A stretch of 57,918 nt of DNA, from the NCBI RefSeq assembly GCF_001908185.1, contig NZ_LGHM01000092.1:1-57918 (forward strand), read 5' to 3'. The stretch comes from Bradyrhizobium sp. AS23.2. GTDB taxonomy: Bacteria; Pseudomonadota; Alphaproteobacteria; Rhizobiales; Xanthobacteraceae. The position numbers and the translations under genes were made by a program. The notes beneath the pieces are model-generated. The model was not told the origin of the DNA and did no database searches. It was given only the letters and a program-made list of their open reading frames with translations. Numbering within the stretch: the stretch's first letter is position 1; each line of letters begins with the position of its first letter. Below are positions 51,022 through 57,918 of this stretch, piece by piece.

Positions 51022-52735
51022 TTACCGGAACACTTCCGCCGATCGTCCGACATTGCCTGGCGGGCGCAGAATCGCGGGGTTTGGATTCGGGTTGCGCGGC
51101 CCTGGCGCCGGCGCCAATTGACGCGGCGGTGGCGACGGAGAGCCGAAGCCGAAGAAATCACGGAATGACGGCGTTGCCTGCGCGGGCTGCTGCGGCTGTA
51201 GCTGTACCGGCGGCTTCTTCGGCGCGGGCTTGGGCGGCGCAATCGCGGCGGCCGCACCGGGAGCGGCCGATGCACTGGGATGAGCACCGCCGTCGGGGGG
51301 GCGTCGCAGCCATCGGCGTATCGCCCTTGGCCTGCTCGCGGCCGACTTCGCGGCGCGGCCAGGCATAATCGTCGGCACGGCCTGCCGGGGCCGTCAGCGG
51401 CTCACCCTTCACCATCGTCTTCGCTGCGAGCGCATCGACGGCCGCCGGACGCGAGCCCGGGCCGCCCAGCAATTGATCGGTCGAAATCGAGGCTGCAACC
51501 AGCGGCACGATCGGTCCTGCCAGCGGCCGCGGCGCGGGCTTGCCGGGCTCCGCACTGGTGTCGGGCGTTGCCGGTTCGCTCGGCAGCGCGATCGGGCCGG
51601 AGCGTCCGGCGAGCAGGCGCGTGATCTCGCGTTCGACATAGTGCGCGAGTTTGCGCGCGCCGGGCTTGGTGAAATAGACGCCGTCAGCGCTGCGGAGCTG
51701 ACGGATCTGGCCTTCGAAGTCCGGGCCCTTCTGGAGGAAGCGGCCGGCTTCGTCGACAAAGCCGTCCCAGACATCGACATAGGTGATGCCGGCCTTGCCC
51801 GCGCCTTCGCGATAGAGCGAATCCAGGAACAGCATGTCCGCCGTGCCCTTCGGTCCGCGGATCGCGGGCAGGCCGACCCAGAGCACCGGCACGCCCTTGG
51901 CCTTGAGGACGTTGGTCAGTTCCTCGATCTTCTTGCTGTAGAGCTCGACCCAGTTGTCGTCGCGGAATTCGTAAAGGCCGTTCGGGTTGCGTGCGGTCCG
52001 TTCGGGCGCTGCGGCCGACGGCGCATCGGCGTTGTCAGCGTCGTCCTGGGGCAGGTCGGTATCCGCTGCCGGCTTGTCCTCGGGCTTGGCATCGCCGGGC
52101 TTGCCTTGCGGCTTGGCGCGCGCGCCCTTGTCGTTCTTCTTGTCCTTGTCCGAGGCCTTGTCTGACTTGTCGGGCGCAGCCTCGCGGATCGCGACGCGAT
52201 CGTTGAGGCCGAGCATGACGACGATCACGTCAGGCTTTTCGGTTTCGAGGATGCCCTTCGCCGCGACCGCCCAGTCCGAGGGCTCGCCGCGCGGCTGGTA
52301 CTTGATCAGGCCCGACGTCGTCTTGTGCTTGCGGATCACGCCCATGTCGGGCTGCTCGGTGTATGCGTCTTCGAGGCCATAGGCGAGCCAGTCGGCCATG
52401 GCGTCGCCGATCACCAGCACGTTCTTCTCGGGGATGGTGTCGCGCTTGGCCGGCGCCGGCGCGCGCGAAAAGTCCTGGCGCGGCGCCTGCTGTTGTTGCT
52501 GCTGCTGCTGCTGCTGGAACGGTGCAAAGAAATCACCGCCGAACCAGCCGCCGCCACGGTGTGGCTGCGGCGCCGCGCGCTGCGGCGGGCCGCCGAAGCC
52601 GCCGAAGCCGGGGAAGTTGAAGAACTGCGCCGAAGCGGGTCCTGCGATCGACACCAGGATCGCAAGCGCCGTCCCCAGCGCGATCAGCGGGCCGGTCTCG
52701 GTCAGCGCCTTGAAGAATGATTTCGGCTTCGACAT
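51022..52735 (-). CDS. DUF459 (SGNH-hydrolase-like) exported protein with poly-Gln tract, frameshifted near the C-terminus
   Basis: From ATG 52735 (MSKPKSFFKALTETG) there is a membrane anchor or signal (GTALAILVSIAGPASAQ), a Gly/Pro/Phe-rich stretch and ten consecutive Gln. The DUF459 fold follows: block I VLVIGDAMADWLAYGLEDAY, VIVVMLGLNDRVAI, VPVLWVGLPAI and GVYFTKPGARKLAHYVE. A charged Lys/Asp insert (~60 residues) interrupts it. At seven G (51295-51301) the frame is lost; dropping one base restores a Pro/Ala-rich tail (SASAAPGAAAAIAPPKPAPK ... ILRPPGNVGRSAEVFR) ending at 51022, ~570 aa. The catalytic core is before the break. Family members may act on cell-wall or polysaccharide esters. 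Confidence 0.83.
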
Positions 52736-52906
52736 GCGATCTCGGGCGCGCGCAACGGGTCTTGGAATAGGCTCGTTATAATAACGGAATCGGGCCGCAA
52801 ACGGGCAGATTCTCTTCGCAGATTCCCGGTTCATACACCGGGGATCGGCCACCCCCGTCAAGGCTATCGGCCAAAATCCCGGTTCAGGGTTACTTTCGGG
52901 GCGATT

Positions 52907-54295
52907 TTACCGCCCGCGCAGCCGCTCCAGCACGTCGGAGGAGGCAAATCCGTCCGCGGGCACTCCGATCGAGGCCTGGAAGTTGCGCAGCGCCTCCCGG
53001 GTCTGGCCGCCGAATTGGCCGTCCGGGGTGCCCTTGTAGAAGCCGCGTTGGGCCAGGAGTTGCTGGAGTTCCAGCCGCTCGGTGCGCGACAGTTCCCGCT
53101 CCTGGCGTGGCCAGGGCTGCACGAAGGGCTGGCCGCCGCGCAGGCGGTCGGCGAAATGGCCGATCGCCATCGCATAGGCTTCGGCCGGGTTGTACTTCAT
53201 GATGACGCGAAAATTCTGCAGCATCAGGAAGCCCGGTCCCTGCGCGCCGGCCGGCGCGAGCAAATAGGCTTTCTCAGCCGGGTGCGGGAAGGGCTGGTTG
53301 GTCGGGCGCTTGAGCCCGAGCTTCTCCCATTGCGCGATCGTCATCGCCTTGGCGCGATCGGCCAGCATGTAGTTGAAGCCCTGGGGCACCACGACCTCGT
53401 AGCCCCAGGTCTGGCCGCTCTGCCAGCCGTCCTTCTTCAGATTGTTGGCGGTGGAGGCGATCAGGTCGGTCGGATTGTCGACGACGTCACGCCGTCCGTC
53501 GCCATCGCCGTCCACGGCAAAGCGCTTGAAGGCGGTCGGCATGAACTGCGTCGGGCCGAAGGCGCCGGCCCAGGAGCCGCGCATCTGCTCAGGGCGCAGA
53601 TCACCGCGGTTGAGGATCTCCAGCGCCGAGAGGAATTCGTCCTTGAAATAGGCCTGGCGGCGGCCGATGCAGGCGAGCGTCGCGGTGGATTGCAGCACGC
53701 TGCGGTCGCCCATCTGCGTCGAGTAATTGGACTCGATGCCCCAGATCGCGGCGATGATGTAACGGTCGACGCCATAGGCCTTTTCGGTGGCGTCGAACTG
53801 CGCCTTGTATCTGGCGAGGACTTCCTTGCCCTTGGCGAGGCGGTTGTCGTTCACGAGGATGTCGAGATAGTCCCAGATCGACTTGGAGAATTCCGGCTGC
53901 GAATCCATCAGGTCCATGATGCGCAGGTCGGGCGCGAGGCCTGCGGTGAAGCGCTGAAAGTTGTCCTGCGTGATGTTGCGGCGTGCGGCATCGGGCCACA
54001 TCCCCGCGACGCAATTGTTGAAATTGCCCGCTGCCTCGCGGATCGCCGCCGCCGCCATCAGCGGGTGGCCGGAGGCGCCGTCCTCGCCGCTCCAGGGTTG
54101 AGCTCCCGTCTGGGCGCCGCCGGGTGCCGGTTGCGAGGGCGCCGGATTCGGGCCGGAGAAAATACCGCCGAACAGGTTCGACAGGCCGTTCTGCGCCTGG
54201 GCGTGCGCGCAAGCCGGCAGCAGCAAGGCGGCCGCAATCATCGTTGCGCTGGCCACGAATCCAGCACGTCTTGCCAGCCCTGCCTCTGATTGCAT
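52907..54295 (-). CDS. Lytic murein transglycosylase (MltB/GH103) with peptidoglycan-binding domain
   Basis: This 462 aa exported protein has a signal peptide with a possible lipobox (LLLPACA). The GH103 catalytic domain spans ~80-385: catalytic Glu188 in IAAIWGIESNYST, then RGSWAGAFGPTQFMPTAFKR and DGDGDGRRDVVDNPTDLIAS. A C-terminal PG_binding_1 domain (~400-460) holds RTERLELQQLLAQRGFYKGT and FGGQTREALRNFQ. It cleaves glycan strands to anhydro-muropeptides in the periplasm. It is divergent from galU. Confidence 0.95.
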   Translation of the reverse strand: MQSEAGLARRAGFVASATMIAAALLLPACAHAQAQNGLSNLFGGIFSGPNPAPSQPAPGGAQTGAQPWSGEDGASGHPLMAAAAIREAAGNFNNCVAGMWPDAARRNITQDNFQRFTAGLAPDLRIMDLMDSQPEFSKSIWDYLDILVNDNRLAKGKEVLARYKAQFDATEKAYGVDRYIIAAIWGIESNYSTQMGDRSVLQSTATLACIGRRQAYFKDEFLSALEILNRGDLRPEQMRGSWAGAFGPTQFMPTAFKRFAVDGDGDGRRDVVDNPTDLIASTANNLKKDGWQSGQTWGYEVVVPQGFNYMLADRAKAMTIAQWEKLGLKRPTNQPFPHPAEKAYLLAPAGAQGPGFLMLQNFRVIMKYNPAEAYAMAIGHFADRLRGGQPFVQPWPRQERELSRTERLELQQLLAQRGFYKGTPDGQFGGQTREALRNFQASIGVPADGFASSDVLERLRGR

Positions 54296-54502
54296 CGTAT
54301 CCCACCTGTCCGGCCGAAAATCCGCCTTCAGGAGGCCCGGCTACGGTTGCCAATAGCTTAACAAACGTGAAATTTTGGTGGCGGCCTTTTTCTTAACTCT
54401 GCGCTGGCGAGGCCCCACATCCGCCTTTGTTAGCGGCTGCAAACAGGCTAGCAAGATGCCATTGCTCCCTTCACGTGTGTCCTCAGGTATTCGATCAATC
54501 AC

Positions 54503-55378
54503 ATGAAAATTCGCAAAGCCGTATTCCCCGTCGCCGGCCTCGGCACCCGTGTCCTGCCCGCCACCAAGGCGATGCCGAAGGAAATGCTGACCATCGTCGA
54601 CAAGCCGCTGATCCAGTACGTCTATGACGAGGCCAGGGAAGCCGGTATCGAGCACTTCATCTTCGTCACCGGCCGCAACAAAAATGTCATCGAAGATCAT
54701 TTCGACAAGATGTTCGAGCTCGACGCGACGCTCGCTGCGCGCGGCAAGAAGGCCGAGCAGGAGATCCTGGCGCAGAACCAGCCCGAAGCCGGCGCCGTCA
54801 GCTTCACCCGCCAGCAGGCACCGCTGGGCCTTGGCCACGCGGTCTGGTGCGCGCGCGACATCGTCGGCAACGAGCCGTTCGCGGTCGTGCTGCCCGACGA
54901 GCTCGTGCTCAACACGCCCGGCTGCCTGAAGCAGATGATCGAGACGGCGGCCTCGCTCGGCGAGAAATCCAATCTGATCGCGGTCGAGGCGGTGCCCGAC
55001 CATTTGACCCATCAATACGGCATCTGCGGCGTCGGCAAGCGCACCGGCAAGATGTTCGAGGTCGATGGCATGGTCGAGAAGCCGGCCAAAGGCACCGCGC
55101 CTTCCAACCTCTCCATCACCGGCCGCTACATCCTCCAGCCGGAGATCTTCAAGATCCTGGAGACCCAGGAGCGCGGCGCCGGCGGTGAGATCCAGCTCAC
55201 CGACGCCATGATCGGCCTCGCCAAGTCGCAGAAATTCTACGGCGTCGAGTTCGAGGGCGAGCGCCATGATTGCGGCTCCAAGCCCGGCTTCCTCCGCGCC
55301 AACATCGCCTACGGCCTCAAGCGGCCCGAGCTGCGTGACGGGCTGATCGCGGAAATGAAGAAGTATCTCGGGCAGTAG
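54503..55378 (+). CDS. galU: UTP-glucose-1-phosphate uridylyltransferase
   Basis: This 291 aa protein has the nucleotidyltransferase signature VFPVAGLGTRVLPATKAMPK and EMLTIVDKPLIQYVYDEA. VVLPDELVLN, the substrate region QYGICGVG and MVEKPAKGTAPSNLSITGRY follow, then GEIQLTDAM and YGVEFEGERHDCGSKPGFL. It makes UDP-glucose for exopolysaccharide, LPS and periplasmic glucans, which fits OpgC and the flippase elsewhere in the window. ATG 54503 is the only good start. Confidence 0.97.
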   Translation: MKIRKAVFPVAGLGTRVLPATKAMPKEMLTIVDKPLIQYVYDEAREAGIEHFIFVTGRNKNVIEDHFDKMFELDATLAARGKKAEQEILAQNQPEAGAVSFTRQQAPLGLGHAVWCARDIVGNEPFAVVLPDELVLNTPGCLKQMIETAASLGEKSNLIAVEAVPDHLTHQYGICGVGKRTGKMFEVDGMVEKPAKGTAPSNLSITGRYILQPEIFKILETQERGAGGEIQLTDAMIGLAKSQKFYGVEFEGERHDCGSKPGFLRANIAYGLKRPELRDGLIAEMKKYLGQ

Positions 55379-55398
55379 GCTGAGCGCTACGCCTCCTC

Positions 55399-55482
55399 GT
55401 CATTGCGAGGAGCGAAGCGACGAAGCAATCCAGACTGCTTCCGTGGAGGAAGTCTGGATTGCTTCGCTTCGCTCGCAATGAC
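55399..55482. repeat. Palindromic interspersed repeat (family 5)
   Basis: GTCATTGCGAG and CTCGCAATGAC form the outer arms. GAAGCAATCCAGACT and AGTCTGGATTGCTTC form perfect inner arms. Elements with the core ATTGCGAGGAGCGAAGCGAC are found in many proteobacteria. It lies between convergent galU and the diguanylate cyclase gene. Confidence 0.88.
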
Positions 55483-55500
55483 GGCGGTGAGTAGCGGGCC

Positions 55501-57000
55501 TCACGCCGCCAGCGACAGCTTCGGAAGGCTTGCGACCACGGACTGGTTACGCCCGCCGGCTTTCGCCGCATAGAGCGCCTTGTCGGCGGCGGCGACCAGG
55601 ATCGACCAATCCATACCGGCGGCGGGAACGAGGCTGGCGATGCCGCAGGAGACGGTTGACGTCGCCTGGTCATCGGACCAGCCCTGCACCTTGCCGCGGA
55701 TCGTCTCCGCGATCTTGAAGGCGTCGGTGGCCGAAATGTTCGGCAGCAGCACCGCGAATTCCTCGCCGCCATAGCGCGCGGCGCAGTCGCCGGCCCGCCG
55801 CACCGAGTCGGAAATGCAGATGGCGATGCCGACCAGCACCTGGTCGCCCGCCTGGTGGCCGAACGTGTCGTTGTAGGCCTTGAAGTGATCGGCATCGATC
55901 ATCAGCAGCGCGACCGGCGCCTTCTGGCGCATCGCGCGCCGCCATTCACCGTCGATGACCTGATCGAACTTGCGGCGGTTCTTCAGGCCGGTGAGCGCGT
56001 CCGTCGTCGCCATCTCCTCGAGCTTGTTTTCGGCTTCGGCGCGCCGGGCCATCTCGCGGGCGAGCAGGATGGCCGAGCCCAAGACGAACAGCGCGAGCAC
56101 CAGCACCACGGCGCCGATGCGAAGCGCCTCCCTCTGCCAGAGCGCGAACACGGCGGTCAGGGGCTTGCCCGCCACCACGAACAGCCGCCCGCTATCGCCA
56201 CTGCGCGCATAGAGCCGCGGCGTCGAATCGACCGGGCCCTCGCCTGAATAGGATGCGCCGACCCGGAGATTGTCGGCCTTCCAGGCCCGGCGGTCATTCA
56301 GGTTCGTGCCGATGATGTCGAGATCGAACGGCCGCCGCATCATGATGGTGCGGTCGCTCCTCAGCACGGTGATGGTGTCCTCGGGATCGAGGCTCAGGCG
56401 CTCGAACAATTCGTGGAAATAGCTGAAGCGGATCGAGCCGGCGACGACCCCCATGAAGCCGCCGTCGGTATCGTTGATGCGCCGACTGAGCACGATGGAA
56501 TAGGCGCCGCGGAACAGCATGGGACGGCTGATGAAGAGCCCGGCGGCGCCGGGATTGTCGCGATGAACCGTGAAGTAGTCCTCGCTGCCGCGATTTTGAG
56601 GAACCGGGTCGAGCGTGGAGGCATCGATCGTCAGATTGCCGTCGGCGTCGAACACCTGGATGGCGCCGAAATGTTTTGCGGTCGTGGCGTGATCGAACAG
56701 GATGAGCTGGCGGATCGACTTGGAGACCGTGTTGATCTCGGGCAGCAGCATGTTGCTGGCGACGGCCTTCAGGGACAGGTCGTAGATATCGATGTTGCGG
56801 CTGATGTCGGCGTCGATGGAGGTGGCGAGGTTTTCCAGCGTCTGGCGGGCAAGGGCCTTCTCGCCGCGGCGCATGTCGAGCATGACGTTGACGCAAATGG
56901 CGGAAAAGCCGATCACCGTCACGACGGACGAGACGATCAGCAGCTTCGCCGAAATGCGCCACGGCCTGCCGGCCGTGGCTTCGCGCCATCCAGACAGCAT
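55501..57000 (-). CDS. Membrane-bound diguanylate cyclase with Cache-type sensor domain
   Basis: This 499 aa protein has a TM helix at ~18-40, an extracytoplasmic dCache-like domain (~45-285, with QVFDADGNLTIDAS and SEDYFTVHRDNPGAAGLFIS), then a TM helix at ~293-313. The GGDEF domain spans ~325-490: TDALTGLKNRRKFD, DADHFKAYNDTFGHQAGD, an RxxD inhibitory site (Arg402-Asp405) and the active GGEEF (411-415). It should make cyclic-di-GMP in response to a small periplasmic ligand, with product inhibition. It stands alone. Confidence 0.94.
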   Translation of the reverse strand: MLSGWREATAGRPWRISAKLLIVSSVVTVIGFSAICVNVMLDMRRGEKALARQTLENLATSIDADISRNIDIYDLSLKAVASNMLLPEINTVSKSIRQLILFDHATTAKHFGAIQVFDADGNLTIDASTLDPVPQNRGSEDYFTVHRDNPGAAGLFISRPMLFRGAYSIVLSRRINDTDGGFMGVVAGSIRFSYFHELFERLSLDPEDTITVLRSDRTIMMRRPFDLDIIGTNLNDRRAWKADNLRVGASYSGEGPVDSTPRLYARSGDSGRLFVVAGKPLTAVFALWQREALRIGAVVLVLALFVLGSAILLAREMARRAEAENKLEEMATTDALTGLKNRRKFDQVIDGEWRRAMRQKAPVALLMIDADHFKAYNDTFGHQAGDQVLVGIAICISDSVRRAGDCAARYGGEEFAVLLPNISATDAFKIAETIRGKVQGWSDDQATSTVSCGIASLVPAAGMDWSILVAAADKALYAAKAGGRNQSVVASLPKLSLAA

Positions 57001-57155
57001 CGGTTACCCCCGATCTTAGTGGATGCGCCCGAAATCTTGCGTAGTGTTTAAGCCGGGACGGCGCCGCCGCAATGAGTTAAGAGATGGTTTATAAGGCTCA
57101 CGGTTTTGAGCAGACCTCATTTGCGCAAATTTGGGTTTCGAACGAGAGGACGACG

Positions 57156-57416
57156 GTGAACGACTACGACGCGTTGCGCGACTATCTGATGCGGCAGAAG
57201 CAGGCGGAATTCGTGCTGAGCTTTGAGCAGATCGAGGAGATTATCGGCGCGGCGCTGCCGCGTGCGGCGAATCGTGCCTCGTGGTGGGACAGCCTGCGCA
57301 GCCCCGACATCCAGATGCCGCAGCGCGAAGCCTGCCTCGCCGCGGGCTTTGTCGCAACGCGGATGCCGGACGGCCAGAGCGTGCGGTTCAGAAAGCAGAA
57401 GTCTCAGAAGAGGTGA
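57156..57416 (+). CDS. Small DUF7662-like protein
   Basis: This 86 aa protein starts at GTG 57156, preceded by GAGAGGACGACG; an ATG at 57084 would add 24 residues. Features are YDALRDYLMRQKQAEFVLSF, QIEEIIGAALPRAANRASWW and QREACLAAGFVATRMP. The pattern is that of a small family found widely in bacteria, often beside other short genes and of unknown function; DUF7662 is my best guess. It is 11 bp before the next gene. Confidence 0.75.
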   Translation: MNDYDALRDYLMRQKQAEFVLSFEQIEEIIGAALPRAANRASWWDSLRSPDIQMPQREACLAAGFVATRMPDGQSVRFRKQKSQKR

Positions 57417-57427
57417 GATCGCGCCGC

Positions 57428-57676
57428 ATGATCCTGCGCTGGCTGAGAGGGATCTTTGGCGCGGCCCTGATTGTATCAGGCGTGCTGTTCGCGCTCGCCT
57501 TCGAGGCCCGCTACTGGCGCTGGCGCGACTGCTTCAACGAGCTCGGCCGCTGCTACGATCCGGTCTCGCAGGACGTCTATCTCGAGCAGGCCGGATTGGT
57601 CTGGGGAAGCCTCGCGGCGTTGTCGCTGCTGGCAGGGCTTGGTTTGGTTGCGGGCCTGCGGCGGAGGCAGAGCTAG
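57428..57676 (+). CDS. Small two-helix membrane protein, unknown function
   Basis: This 82 aa protein starts at ATG 57428. The first helix is IFGAALIVSGVLFALAFEA. A polar loop (RYWRWRDCFNELGRCYDPVS) has two cysteines, and the second helix is VWGSLAALSLLAGLGLVAGL, ending in a basic RRRQS tail. No family recognised. It follows the preceding gene by 11 bp, so they are likely cotranscribed. Confidence 0.72.
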   Translation: MILRWLRGIFGAALIVSGVLFALAFEARYWRWRDCFNELGRCYDPVSQDVYLEQAGLVWGSLAALSLLAGLGLVAGLRRRQS

Positions 57677-57762
57677 ATCAGTCGACGTTCCCTTCCTTCT
57701 CCCACAAGGGGCAGGGCAATCACATATGAGGCGAGTGTTGAAGGCACGAAAGCTCCTCAGCG

Positions 57763-57834
57763 TCATGGCCGGGCTTGTCCCGGCCATCAACGTCTTGCCC
57801 CACTACAAAGAACGTGGATGCCCGGGACAAGCCC
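57763..57834. repeat. Palindromic interspersed repeat (family 7)
   Basis: GGGCTTGTCCCGG (57771-57783) and CCGGGACAAGCCC (57822-57834) are perfect 13-bp inverted arms. The left arm can also fold on itself (GGCCGGG/CCCGGCC). The rest of the sequence to the window end shows no gene. Confidence 0.8.
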
Positions 57835-57918
57835 ACGGCTGTCCGGTTGAGCCATCAGCATAGGCTGAGGCTCAACTGTGACTGATCTTGAGGGATGGAT
57901 TTCGGCTCGATCAGGGTT

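Overview
This GC-rich window reads as chromosomal DNA of a Bradyrhizobium-type alphaproteobacterium. The evidence is the gene content (urtABCDE-ureDABCEFG order, DUF2849/DUF934 sulfite-reductase operon, OpgC, DUF2865, HWE kinase), EcfG-type promoters of the form GGAAC-N16/17-CGTT, and several families of short palindromic interspersed repeats. The species call is inference from these features; no database search was possible. No tRNA, rRNA, CRISPR array, transposase or prophage was recognised.

Layout. 1-1190: partial DEAD-box helicase. 1.6-14.1 kb: a nitrogen-scavenging block starting at a sigma-54 promoter and running through a urea ABC transporter (urtABCDE) into a complete urease cluster (ureD-A-B-C-E-F-G). 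An HD-domain small-alarmone-hydrolase-like gene lies between ureB and ureC, and two ABM-fold monooxygenase paralogues lie between ureC and ureE. 14.4-18.8 kb: a frameshifted CHASE/HWE sensor, then a TetR regulator and an OpgC glucan-modifying enzyme, each ending in a copy of the same ~102 bp repeat. 18.3-25.2 kb: an envelope and general-stress group (DUF883, AI-2E transporter, L,D-transpeptidase, DUF2865, small membrane protein, CsbD), with five EcfG-type promoters and a chemoreceptor inside it. 25.3-27.5 kb: malate synthase G. 27.7-39.3 kb: sulfate assimilation, with cysD-cysNC divergent from cysG-DUF2849-cysI-DUF934-cysH-sbp-cysT-cysW-cysA. 39.4-57.7 kb: mixed housekeeping and accessory genes: CAP lipoprotein, patatin plus 3-hydroxybutyrate dehydrogenase, TauE exporter, decayed ParE-type toxin with its antitoxin, polysaccharide flippase, DsbD-alpha-like protein, YqgE, TfdA-like dioxygenase with two short-chain dehydrogenases, CsbD-like protein with another EcfG-type promoter, DUF459 SGNH protein, MltB-type transglycosylase, galU, a diguanylate cyclase and two small genes.

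How it fits together. Urea is imported (Urt), hydrolysed (UreABC) and the nickel site matured (UreDEFG) from what looks like one sigma-54-driven transcription unit. Sulfate is imported (Sbp-CysTWA), activated (CysD-CysNC), reduced to sulfite (CysH) and to sulfide (CysI, with sirohaem made by CysG). The general-stress group is tied together by promoter sequence rather than by one operon.

Caveat: four genes (HWE kinase, cysA, DUF459 protein, parE) each carry a net +1 frameshift, and three of these fall in G/C homopolymers of 6-7 bases. Either the assembly has homopolymer errors or these are true contingency or decay events. I reconstructed the uninterrupted proteins by eye.
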